64,000 nucleotides of DNA from NCBI GenBank assembly GCA_000499405.2, contig HG738138.1, positions 17,653,119-17,717,118 on the forward strand, read 5' to 3'. Position numbers and translations under genes: made by a program. The stretch comes from Onchocerca volvulus (taxonomy: Eukaryota; Nematoda; Chromadorea; Rhabditida; Onchocercidae). Position 1 is the stretch's first letter, and each line of letters starts with the position of its first letter. A model generated the notes under the pieces. It searched no databases and was not told the origin of the DNA. It saw only the letters and a program-made list of their open reading frames with translations. This document shows, piece by piece, positions 50,101-61,961 of this stretch.

Positions 50101-53100
50101 ACCTTACAAATACACCAAATATAAGTTTTGCATAACTCAAAGAATTGAATAGATATTATTTAAGTTCTTTGCAAATGGAATATAAAATAACATAATTATA
50201 AATTTTTTGTCTAATAAATCTGGTGTAACATCAGGTTGATTGACAGCAATTTCTGTTTCTCTTTTTGTTATCTCAGGTCTACATGTATAGTCCATCGCAA
50301 TTCATATTTAAATATCTCAAAAATTGCTTATTAATTATTCTGTTCCATTTTTCGTTTATTCAGTCTGTTCAGTCATTCGTTCAGTTGCATATTTACTTAT
50401 TCTATGATCAGAAGTTATTTACTTCCCAATACTTTTACGAGTACATATACATCACTGTTTATGCATATGATTGTTAAATGAAAATTTAATTTAATTTAAT
50501 AATTAAATAAAAATCTAATCGTTTTTTTTAAATATAATTTCAGTAATTACTTTTAGGGTGTTAACTCATCGTCAGAAATAACTTTCGCAATCGAAGATGC
50601 TTGTCGGGATTATCAGTTCAGAGTAATTATAATTTTGAAGACCGACGATCAAGATCGCTGGTTCATTGTTTATCGACCTCGAGTAATACCGGTTGATTTA
50701 CCTACATTCGCTATAACACCCGATAAGGTTTTTCTTTTTTTTTTTTTCGACATTTCTTTGATAAGATTATTCGAATAGCATCATTGCAGTAGTAAGCATA
50801 ATTCGTTATATTTGTAAAAACTACTTTTTTTGACCTATAATTTGGGAACTGGTTTATAATTTTAACCTGAATGAGCCTGTAATTCAAATGGATATGGAAA
50901 TTTTGTATCAGTCAAGTGATTGCTTAAAAATAATTTAGTTTTTTGAAAAAGCTGATGGTGATTTTACAATTTTAAGAAAATCCAATTTGATACAATTGCT
51001 TTTATTGCAAGAATTAATTACAGAATATCATAAATATTCATAATGCACTTTCTTTTGTCTAATTATCGCAGAATATTATTGGTGAATAAAGCTTTCCCTT
51101 GCCTATCTCAGATCCGGACTGCGCTACCGGTTTACAATGCGGAAGACAGCACAATTGTCGTTTACATCTCGTGGGAAAATCCAATCGGCTATACGGATGC
51201 GGATGTTTACGGTTATGAAGGTCCAGCAATTTATCCCATTCAATGCAATTCACCGGAAGCCGAATTACCATCACCTTCTGTAGTTAGTTTTTGCTTTTAT
51301 CGGATATTTAAACAAAGATAGTGTTGTTGATTGAATTAGTTAATTTGAAATTTATTAATCTTCAGAATAACAAAAAACATAAGGAAAATATAAATGAACT
51401 GTGTATTAAAACTTGATATAAGATTGAATTCTAAACTATTGCTTTAATTTTAAAACTCAATGATTATATTCAAATATTCAGGAATTAAAGAAAGGCGGTG
51501 GTCGTTTACGGATTTCGTTACCATTTGAAGTGCTAGAAGGTAAATGTAGAATTTGGGCCGAGGTGCAAATGCTACCGCGGTGCATTCGATTAGAACCATT
51601 TAGCATTCAACAATCATTCGAACTTGATTGTGAGAAGTTGACCTCTCTTGATGTATGCAGACATAGTGGTGTGTTTATTTGAAATTTCCTCAAATTTCTT
51701 CAACTCTCAATCTTTTATATGAATTTTAATCCTAACCTGTGCTACAACATTATCTTTTTTTTTTCATTGACTTAATATTTCGAGAGAAAGTCATTTCTAG
51801 AAGTTGCACCACAGTGTACAGATGTTATTGACGTTTGGGGTCACGGAAATAATGCGACGATTATGTGGTCACCGCAAGTCGGCTTCGGTGCACCACTTTA
51901 TTATCATATTCGCTATGGTCCAGCAACAATGCAGGTATAATATTTACGCAAATTTCAAAGATATTTAAGTTTAATAATGAATTGAAAGTTTCAGAATTTG
52001 TTTACAAAGGGATCCTTACATACAAAAAATGTTTTTCATAATTTTTTTTGCTTTCTCCCTCTTATCTCTATCTCAAATTTCTCAGTACTAATTGGAAATT
52101 TCTTGATGCTTGACTCCATAATGGATGGAAAACATGCTTTGCGATTTATAATTTATAATAGATAATAGGTTAATCTAGTAGAAAAGATCGAAAGTAAGAA
52201 TTTAAAATTGCGTAGAAGAATTTAAACAAGTAAGTTGTTTTTTTTAATTTGATGAAAAAAAAAATAAATAAATAAATAAAAATTAAAAAAATAAATTCGA
52301 AAATAAAATGCTGCTTTTTAGGGTGTATCACCGCTTGCATCCTGGAAAATTGCATCGTTGCATGAAATGAAAATAAGTGGTAATAGTACAAGTTTACAAC
52401 TTAACATAGATTCTGATATCGATTATGGAATACAAGTTTGTGGCGTTTATAACGAACATCGGAAGAAACCAAAATTTGAATTGACGCGCGTCATACCTTT
52501 TATATGCACTTCCTGCAAAACTACTCGTAAGTTTCTTTCGAAATCTAAAATTCAGTCTAATCATCAACTATCTATCTATATAACTCATCATTCCTGCAAT
52601 AGCTAGTGATCAAATAGTACTATTTCATCTGATTTATCTACTAACAATTATAAATTCTTCAAAATTTAATTTTTCTGATATCATTATCAGTTATTGCTAG
52701 AAATTTATGATTTATAATACAACTTCCAATATTCTGTTATCACTAGATGTCTATTACTACAATTTTTACAAGTTTCCTAATATAATATCGCCTTACAACT
52801 TTCCTTAATTTCTGCTTTATATTTATTTTATCATTTGTTTTTTTATAATTGTAAAATTTTTTTCAACTTCAACGTTCAATTTTTTGAAAATAACAGTCCA
52901 AATTTTCACTGCTCAATTCTTATCATCTTTCCATAAATTCATTTCTAATTTCGTGATATTTGCGTAATTTCAGCGGCGGAACCATTTGGACGTTGCGGTG
53001 AATGCACCAAAATCGAAGGACCATTGTTGTTCGCACGTCGCTGTCATCCGAAAGGTGGAAATGGTTGCGCCTTTGCTGGAAACATCTCCAACTCTTCCAG

Positions 53101-56100
53101 TGTCAAAGGTTGAAGAATTTTAGGAGCAACTGAAAATGATTTTATTACAATTTCATGCTAATTCGAACTACACCAATAACTGCATGGATAGAAAACTAAG
53201 ATATGACTCTTAAGTATAATATTTCAGATTATTTATAATCTGGATGATGACGAAAAACAAGATTACCACTGATTCTGCATAAAATAATAATATTAAACAA
53301 ATAAATGAAAATAAAGTAAATTATTGTGAAAATTGAACAATAAATTCAGTGAAATGATAAGTTTTGATTTCTCACAAATTTTTCAAAAAATACTGAATTT
53401 TGACGAATTACGGATTTTTTTTTTTTAGGATAAGTTATCGAATTCACTAATTATTTTTATACTCCCTAAAAATTATTATTTCTTGTTAAAATATTTTAAT
53501 AAATTTGGAGCGGTTTTGATTCAATCACAAAAGCTTAGTTTTTACTCTTGCAAATTTCAGATGAAGACAATTTACTAAGTTCATTAATGGTTCTACCATC
53601 AGACGTTTTCATTGATTCAGTACCGGAGACCACAAGTACCGCTGGAAGACCGATTACAGTTTGATTTCAAAGCTGCTTGAATCTTTAGATTTTTGTACTT
53701 AATTTTAAAAATTCTAAAAGTTTTGAGAAATCACCTTTCAGATTATTCGCGAAAATCTGGACATTCCAACTCTACAACCATCAGCTAAATCTACAACTAA
53801 ATTGAAAACTTCTTTGTCTTTGTGAGTTTTAATTCTGTCGGGTTGTGACAGAATTAGAAATTATTAACTGTAATACCAAATATTATTAATTTATTACGTT
53901 CAGTTTGAATTATCCTCTTCTTGATTTTTCAATATTTAAATTCTTCGTACACTTTCACTCGTCCACAATGGAATATACCTTTCGAAATGCTCAAAATTTA
54001 GGTCAGAAGTTAATATACACTTAGCACCATCTAAAACTCAAACCACAAAGCAACCAACAAGAGAGCTTTCTGCCGGTATAAACAGAGCTAAACTAACGAC
54101 AGCGCTGAATAATGATACCTTACGTAAAGTTCAATCTACTGTCACGTTGAATCCAAGAACCACAGTCGAGTGAGTATGCCACCCATCTCTCGTAACATGT
54201 TCTTTGTACTTTTTCAATCTCTAAAGTAGGTAATCTGCGATTGGAATTCATTGAAATCAATTTCTAAGCATTGAAAATTGTGCTCCTGCACAATACCTTT
54301 CTGAAATTTGAATATTTCAGAGTTTCAACAATTGCTCAAGCATCTCAAGCGGTAACAACACCAAATAAGGACAAGTTGCAGTCCGATCTAAATTCATGTA
54401 CTCTTCCCAATGGTGTTATCTGTGAATTTGGTTGCATCGATCAGATCAAGTAAATGTCTATGAAAATACATCAACAAAGTTTATACTTGATTACATTATC
54501 TCTTGAATTAATTGACAAATATTTCCAGGAATACGTGAAACTGTTTTTTTAAATAATCGAAGTATCTAATTTTTTTTAAAAAATTAACCTACTCTTATGT
54601 TTAGCAGGAACTATGCATAACACTGATTGCTTGTCAATTGTTTGTCACATTTTCATAACTCAGGGATGATTCAATATGATAAAGAAAGATATCACATTAA
54701 ATTTTGATTTGATTAATTGGGAAGGAAAGTGAGACTGATAATTACAAAACTTTTGATGTTAAAAGTAACTTTCAAAGAAGTTCTTGAAATGAGGAAAATA
54801 AGCTTCATTTCTGTTCTCAAAAAAAACTTGCACAATTGAATTCTTTCAATAATTATCTCTCATAATTCATCCAATTCATCATTTTTAATATAAACAATAA
54901 TGAAACTGCTTAATATTTAAGTTTAGAAATGCACAAAGATTTTTCAAAAATTCATGAAAAGTTGAAAATGGATGACAATTAGAAATTAATTTTATATTTC
55001 GTTTTTCAAGATGCAATTGTCCTCAAGACACTCACCATGTCCTAATGGAAAATGGTTCATGTCAGCCGCAATCAGATCCTAGGCCACCCTTCCGATGCTT
55101 CTCAACAGCTGATGTGAAAGCCGTTTGGAATCCATGGATGCATACACTACAAATTCAAAGCAATAAGGTTTGTTGTATTATTTTCTTAGCGAAATTTTGA
55201 AATTTTCTTAAAGATCAAATGAAGGACGAAATAGGTAACGTCTTGATTTAATTAATTAATTGAAACTTTTTCAGAATCCCTTTTTTTTTCACCACAAGGA
55301 AGCAACAAGACACTCTTTTTCTTGGGTTTCTTGTATCGATGGAGTTGATATAAAAATAAAAATAATTTTGCAAACAATTTCCATAGATTTATTAAAAAAG
55401 TAGTCTAATTAACAGCAATATCTTTTGTCATTTTTCGACGGCAAAAAATTTCATAAAAAATATTTATTAACCCAATTCGCAAAAATTCATCAATTATTTA
55501 TGTACAGATTTACAATGAAATCAAAATACACACTGGTTATGATCGAATATTCTTGGAATTTGGACGCGTAAAACATACTGTGAAAGGACAAAGTTCATTC
55601 AATGAAGTTATTTTTGATGAACAAAATGAAAAGAACAATAAAGTGCTTATTCGAACTAATGTTAGTTCCGAAACTTTCTGAAAATTTTCAAATTTAAATT
55701 TATATTATAAACAGATTTGTTTTCTTGAATTCACCTATTTAAGCGTTTCAGCTATTGTGTTTGTATGTCATTTCATCTCAGAATTTAAAATTTACAGAAA
55801 ATTTTGCAAAATGGACTATTTTTAACAACTCCTTATGCGTTCTATACCAATCAAACCATTGATCCAATAACCTATCAATATGGTTTACGTATTTGTGCAT
55901 TCAATAATTCTAAAATTAAAAATCCTTTCACAGTAAATTGGACTCAAGATACAGTGCAATCGGTAAATTTTGAAAATATTAGCTTCTTAATTATACACAG
56001 TACAATATACCAAAAATATCATTTATATATGATTTTTAATGCAGGAACTATATACGATACCGTATCTTAGACTCTATACAATAAGTCATCGCGAGAGAAA

Positions 56101-57042
56101 CATCACAAGTTGGATACGATTAATACATACCATATCCATAGATGAAATCGCTTATTGCTATCTTAAAACACCAAGCTGATATCAATGTATAATCATAGTT
56201 ATGATAAAGTTCTAAAAGATGCACGGTAATTTTGAGAGATCTAAGTAACAATCAGGATTGTGTATTTAGAATCTTGTAAGCAACACTAAGTACCAAAAGA
56301 TGCTAATAATAAAGTATCACTGAAATAATGAGCTATTTCAAGCGCATACACTTATCGAACGTATTTTTGTGCCAAATTTAACATCGGTGTTAAAATTAAT
56401 ATTAGTTATTCAAAGCGATTATACTTCATGTACCTTATATTTGTTGTTATATTGATAATTTTAAAGAATTGAATTTCATCCTCAAAGCAATTTTTTTCTG
56501 AATCTATGTAATCAGTTCTCGTCTGATAGCATCTGGCAAAGAATTTCGAACAATCAAAATTCTTTTTCATTTTAGAATTTTGAAGTCTTTCATTTCAGAT
56601 ATTTCATTTAAGCGCAGTTCAATTTGAGCACGGTTTTGTGGGAAATATAATTTCAAATGAGAAGAAACAAATGAGTAAAATGGCATTCGTTATCATACCG
56701 ACAATTCTGATCGTCTTATTGGTGAGTAATCTACATTCATTTAAATACTTCTTTAGAAATATAAACTTGTATGGGAAAACAAAAAGATTAGAGAACAAAA
56801 AAGAAGACTGACAAAAACAGATATAATACAAGAAAGATAACTCATCCTATAACTTATTCATTTTCCAGGTATTTTTCCTGGCAATTATCATTTACCTGAA
56901 TTGTGCTAGACTAAAGCGTTGCTATGATCGCCGAAAAACCCGAAACTTCCGTCCATTTGTTTGGAATAGTAGTATACCACCGATGACTAATGGTACCGTA
57001 CATGAGAAGCGTGCATGTGTCATCACAAAATCAGCCTTCTAA
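47182..57042 (+). CDS. Type I membrane protein with fibronectin-III-like and EGF-like modules
   Basis: Seventeen exons join with consistent phase to about 857 residues: 47182-47295, 49713-49925, 50557-50727, 51112-51279, 51482-51668, 51801-51934, 52322-52526, 52974-53108, 53561-53658, 53742-53821, 54002-54169, 54321-54449, 55011-55167, 55508-55660, 55798-55962, 56599-56721, 56869-57042. A signal peptide (MLLLALFLLSCVAVTDG) precedes a Cys motif (KCLINCYQKC). About 45-400 has divergent fibronectin-III-like modules (for example TIMWSPQVGFGAPLYYHIRY, YGIQVCGVYN). Then follow a Cys-rich module (CGECTK..CHPKGGNGC), a Ser/Thr-rich stalk (about 444-580), a six-cysteine EGF-like module (about 584-625), another beta-rich module, a membrane helix (about 788-811) and a basic 46-residue tail. 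It has many N-glycosylation sites. The N-terminus recalls anosmin/KAL-1, but the membrane anchor does not. It is likely a cell-surface adhesion or signalling protein. Intron 1 is 2.4 kb and may hide an exon. Confidence 0.86.
56045..56179 (+). other. Candidate alternative terminal exon
   Basis: A TGCAG acceptor in the same phase (0) as the end of the exon at 55962 leads to 44 open codons (ELYTIPYLRLYTISHRERNI, then TSWIRLIHTISIDEIAYCYL) and a TGA. None of its internal GT sites can join the next exon (56599) in frame. An AATAAA at 56308-56313 follows at a normal distance. If used, it would replace the membrane anchor and make a secreted form. Confidence 0.35.
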
Positions 57043-58823
57043 AAAGGATTTTTTCATAAAAAACTTCGCAGATCAAACATTCCCCGTTCTTTCCATTATT
57101 TTTCTTTTCGCCTTCTCTCCTTCCCATATTTGATCTAAATTATTAAACTTATCATCCAAATTAACCAATTCTAACAAAAGCTGGCGAATAATTTTTTCAA
57201 ATTTGTCTCATTCAATCACTTAACTAAGTTTTTCATTTCTCCTTTTCTCTAGTAAGCTTTATTCAAATTTGTACACTTTTGCCCAGTTTTTTCAACTCTA
57301 TCTAATTCTAACATATAATTCCTATTGACGAATCCCAGCTATCAGAAACCCAAAAATTGAAAATTTACTTTAAAATTCCTAAAAGGATCCAACTTCTATA
57401 TCTTTATGTGAAGAAAGTTGACAAAAGAGATACGAACGGTGAATGGATTTGAACGTTAATCTAATTTTCATCTTTATTCGAATATTTCACAAGATTTGTG
57501 AAGAAATTTATGTAAGAAATGATGATGTTTTTGTTTTTGCTTTTAACTATTTTTGCTGTTTTCACTGTTTTAGCACTGTAAATGCAGTTTCAGGTTGATT
57601 TATTAATGTAAATGAAATGCAATCGAATATTTTACTCAAATTATTGTGCGCAAAATACAGGAATTGAAAGCATTTAACTGCAAAATATTAAAATTAAATA
57701 AATTGAAATTTGCTTGTACAGATTTGCTTTACGTTTTGTAAGATTTTCTATATATTCAAGAAAAATCATTCTGAAATTTGAATTCGCAACTGATAATTTT
57801 GAAAAAAATTTACTTTACAAAAGATTGCACTCATTTCAGTTATCCATGAAGTTGAATTTTAATAAGGATGTGTCTTCTTTTCTCTCGATACCTATATCCG
57901 AGTTGAAATTTTTTAACTTAAAAAAAAGTGTTTAAATTATTCAAAAATAATTCTACTGTTACGAAATATCGGGAATCAGTCAAAATATTACTAGTAGCTT
58001 AGAAACATTGCACTTTTTTTTTTGTAATTGCCTATTTTACAGAATAGTTTGAATTCTATGTTTTTCAAAAATTTTGCTAAAATTATATATACTGCTATCA
58101 TTTAGGTCCGAGAAGGAGATAAGTTGTAAAGCAAAAGCAATTTAAGCTAGAATTTGATTAACTTTGTGTACAATGGAGAAAAGAAAGAATTAACAGCAAA
58201 TATTTTTTATATATAAATGGATTTAAAGTTTCGTCACAACAAATAAAATACAGTTTTTTATTTCGCATTCATGGGATTTATAACAAAAATTGCCGTGGAT
58301 ATCCAATAAAATAAACACCTTAAAAATACCACACGAAGCAGAAGTCTAAGGTACGTGACGTTAGAAGGTTTGAAGATATAGTTCAGTTATTCAAAAATTT
58401 CAAATGAAAATTCATCTCTATTCACCTTTCAGTGAAATGCAATCTTCACTTGCTTGATATGGTTTGATTTGTCCAAGTAATACTGGAATGAAATGGAAAA
58501 AAAAGGAAAAAAAGAAAAAAAACGAGAAGTTGGACAAAATATGAAGCAGATGACTGATAAAAGAATTTTAGAAATTATTACAATACAGAAGCAAAATGAA
58601 ATAAAATTCATATGAAATAACAATAATTTAACAAATAATTTCGTCATTGGTAAACAAATTTTCGGATAATTCCATAAAGTCGAACACTGCAAAAGTTAAT
58701 CAGTTGAAAACTTCAAACTACTAATTAGATCAGTGCAACAAACTTAATCTGACAAGACAATCTCTGAAAATTTCATTAATAAGCAATCAATTATTACATA
58801 GCGTGCATGTAATACTACTGCTT
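57043..58823. other. Convergent intergenic region
   Basis: The region separates the ends of two convergent genes (plus ending at 57042, minus ending at 58824). AATAAA-type signals occur on the plus strand at about 57695, 58241 and 58305, and a minus-strand equivalent (TTTATT on plus) at about 58257. Open frames here (57714-57935, 58429-58692) show no domain or splice support. Confidence 0.5.
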
Positions 58824-61800
58824 TTAAGAGACATGACGTCGTCGTCGTCTCAAGCAGCAAGTATTTTGTGAGCAATGTGTATATCCGATCATGCAGGAGC
58901 ATCCCTGAGGTGACTGTTGCTGCATGCAATCTCTTAAAGGTTGAGGTTGCTGGTATTGACCTGATGTTTGCTGCTCGATGCACGATTTCATGCAAGTTGG
59001 TTGACATTGTGGTACGCAGTGCAATGGTTCCATAGCCTGCAATAATTATCTATCTGTGTCTTGAACTTATAATTAGTAGGAAACTTAATAGTTAAATATA
59101 ATCTTTAGGAAGTGAATGTGAAGTATGCTCTGCACGACAACAACTTATACCTTGCAATTTATGCCGCATCCTTGTATTTTGTGTTCCGGTGAGTGTTGTT
59201 TAATGGGAGATATTGTATGGGAAATTTGTTGAGTAAAATCCATGCATGAACGTTCACAGCTTGCAGTACATTTTTGCATGCAGCGTGCATTCTTATTGCA
59301 CGATGATTGGCATGATGATAAGCATGTTTGAGAGCAGATTTGTTGTTGTTCGATACACTGCTGATTGCAAGTCGGTTGACATATTTGTGGACAATATTGG
59401 GGAAATTTAGTCGATTGCATTTGTTGCTGTTCTCGCAAGCAATTTGGCAAACAATCTGGCATGCATGCTGACAAACATGCTGTGGAAGGTAGCAGATCTA
59501 TCTGGAGTGTTTCTGTTGTTACCACCAACGGTTTCTGTTGCTGCGTGCATTGGGGATCGCACATCGGGTGGCAAGCTAGCACGCAAGCTTGTTCTATACA
59601 TTTAGGATCACATTCTGGTTGACACTGTTTTGCACATTGTTTCTGCTGTTGTTGTTGCTGCTGCTGATGTTGCTGTGTGACAAGGAAAACTTTTTTCTGT
59701 TGTTCCATGCATTCCGGTAAACAAGCAGGACCGCATGTAGCAACGCAAGCTTTCTGTACACATTCTTGCAGGCATTGAGGCATGCACTGCTGTACACAAT
59801 GTGTCTGAGGTAGTTGTGGTTGAGGTGGTGGTCGTAATGCATGCACCGACGGTTGCACTGGTTGAGATAGAAATCGGGGTAATTGTGGTTGAGATGGAAG
59901 TTGAAATAGATGTGGTTGAACTAGAAATTGAGGCAACTGTGATTGTTGTTGCGCAAGGACTATTACTTGGCTCCGTAATTTGTGCATGCATTCTGGTTCG
60001 CACATCGGTTGACAGGCAGGTGGGCAAGCTTGCTGAATGCATTGCGGTTCGCAGTTTGGCATGCATTTTGCTACGCATCGCGATTGTTGCAGTTGTACTG
60101 GAACCGCATGCTGGCTTTGTGAGACAGTAGGCTGACTGCAAGGTGGCAAATTGTGACACATTTGACAGCAATTTAGGGTGTTGCACTGAGATGGACAGTT
60201 GGATGCACAGTTGGATGGACAAGGCTGTATTGAGAGAGGCAAAGAAGATTGACCTGGCGGGAACATCATGAAAAATGACTGTTGATGATCTTGAAGGAAG
60301 TAAGGGGATTCAGACTGCATAGCAAAAGATGATTGAGAATGTAATTGCGGTATGACAGATTGCAACTCTGGTATGTTAGTATGCATCTGGTTTGATTCGA
60401 ACATTTTCACGCACTGCTGCTCGCATAACGGCATGCAAAATGCAGTACACTGTAACAAATCCAAATAATTAATTATTATAAAAAGGCCACTGACCACTTT
60501 TCTTTTATATCATTCACTTCACCTCATCTCAAGAGAAATATTATCACTACAGATTCTGAATCTGTCTATCATAAGCGATAAAGTATTAGCTAATCTTGTT
60601 TAACTTTTTTGCATCACCTTCGTTTGTAGCTCTTGATTCTGGCTATTGAAGATGATTTGTTGTTGATCAAGACATTGATGGGAACAATCAGGCATGCACG
60701 CAGGTACACAACGTGCCCTTTGCTGCGAGCATTTGCAAGTTACCTGCAATTAGAGCATTAATGACTTATAAAATAACAGCTTATTCCTTCATTATGCTTA
60801 ACTATTTTTTTTGCATCATTAGCACGGTGAAGGAATATAAATATTGCATAGAAGGAAATGAGAATAAACGGTCCCATTTACCATGTAACATTTATAATGT
60901 TCTATTCAACGAAAGCCGCCAGATTGGTTCGGTAAATTTCGCGAATTTCAACTTAAAATGTCTTATTTGATTTATAAGAGGATCATATTCTTAGGCCTTC
61001 TTTTTTCCAAGCAGGTCATGTTTTTACTTACGAAAAAATAATTGTTTTAATACAAGAATAATTGTGATAATTATTGGGGAATAATGAATAATAATCATCA
61101 TGATGAAATAACAATTATAATAACTAAATTTCTATGATAATAAGCGTTCTCAGACAGATGATAAGCACAACTCATCTTCCGGAAATATATAATTTAATCA
61201 TGAAAACTGAGGAACAAAAAAAAATCGAAAAGATTATAAAAATTACATCATAATTAAGTGGTCCACATCCACAATTTGCATACTGTTCTTGCAATGCAGC
61301 ACAATTGCAATTTATGCGTACAGCTGATGTGCAATCACATTTTTTTAGTTGGCAGTCGCATAATTTCATCTATAATTGGGAAATTTTCGCGAAAAATTCC
61401 AAGATTAATTTTTGAGTTTATTGGTTGGTTGGGCATTTTGTTTATCACAACAGAAGTTGCATTCTTAATATTGGACAAATCATTTATTTTATTACTTAAT
61501 GCTATTCTGTGCTGATTATGAAATTATATGAATTCATGTACAGTACCCATTAGGTCCTGTCAGCTATATTTCCAGTTATTCCACCAACCATAAAAGAGAA
61601 ACCAAAATAAGTTAATTTATTATTAAACTGATATATCAAAATTTTAAGTGCAAAATAATGCTCGCAGTTTATATTACTTATCCATTAAATTTTGAATTTA
61701 CTATCACAATAGTTGTTCCATTTCTAATCATTACAGTAAAGAAAAAGAGTTTTTGGAAGGAAAGAAACAAACTTGTGTCAGTAAATTATGACAGTCGCAT

Positions 61801-61961
61801 TGCTTTTCTTGTTGTATCACCGGTGTTGGTTGAAATGAATGCGATGTTATCAATGGTACCACTGATACTGGTTGTTGCTGTTGTTGTTGTGGTAATCCAC
61901 AGCATGCAGCCATTTGCATGCAGCATTGTCGCTTTGCTCTACTAATAAATTTTGAGGCATT
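58824..61961 (-). CDS. Cys-x3-Cys and Gln-rich repeat protein, 5' end not found
   Basis: Exons 61773-61961, 61247-61369, 60618-60743, 59151-60449 and 58824-59036 join in phase 0 to 649 residues; the first coding exon lies further upstream. The first visible exon carries a subtilisin-type processing site (ISRAKR) followed by CCMQMAACC. Next come C-x-C clusters (CDCQLKKCDC, NCNC, CGCG), then long repeats such as CVAKCMPNCEPQCIQQAC, CVQQCMPQCLQECVQKAC and CAKQCQPECDPKCIEQAC, each about 35 residues with cysteines every four positions, separated by Gln/Pro-rich spacers. The tail is CSCMIGYTHC with RRRRRH. Such Cys-rich repeat proteins are known in nematodes. Even spacing of cysteines suggests extensive disulfide cross-linking in an extracellular material such as cuticle or eggshell; this is inference. 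Confidence 0.86.

Noticed and set aside
59608..60222. Minus and plus frames of 204 and 109 codons over the Cys-rich gene
   Set aside because: They are out-of-frame shadows of the 59151-60449 exon; low-complexity repeats keep several frames open.
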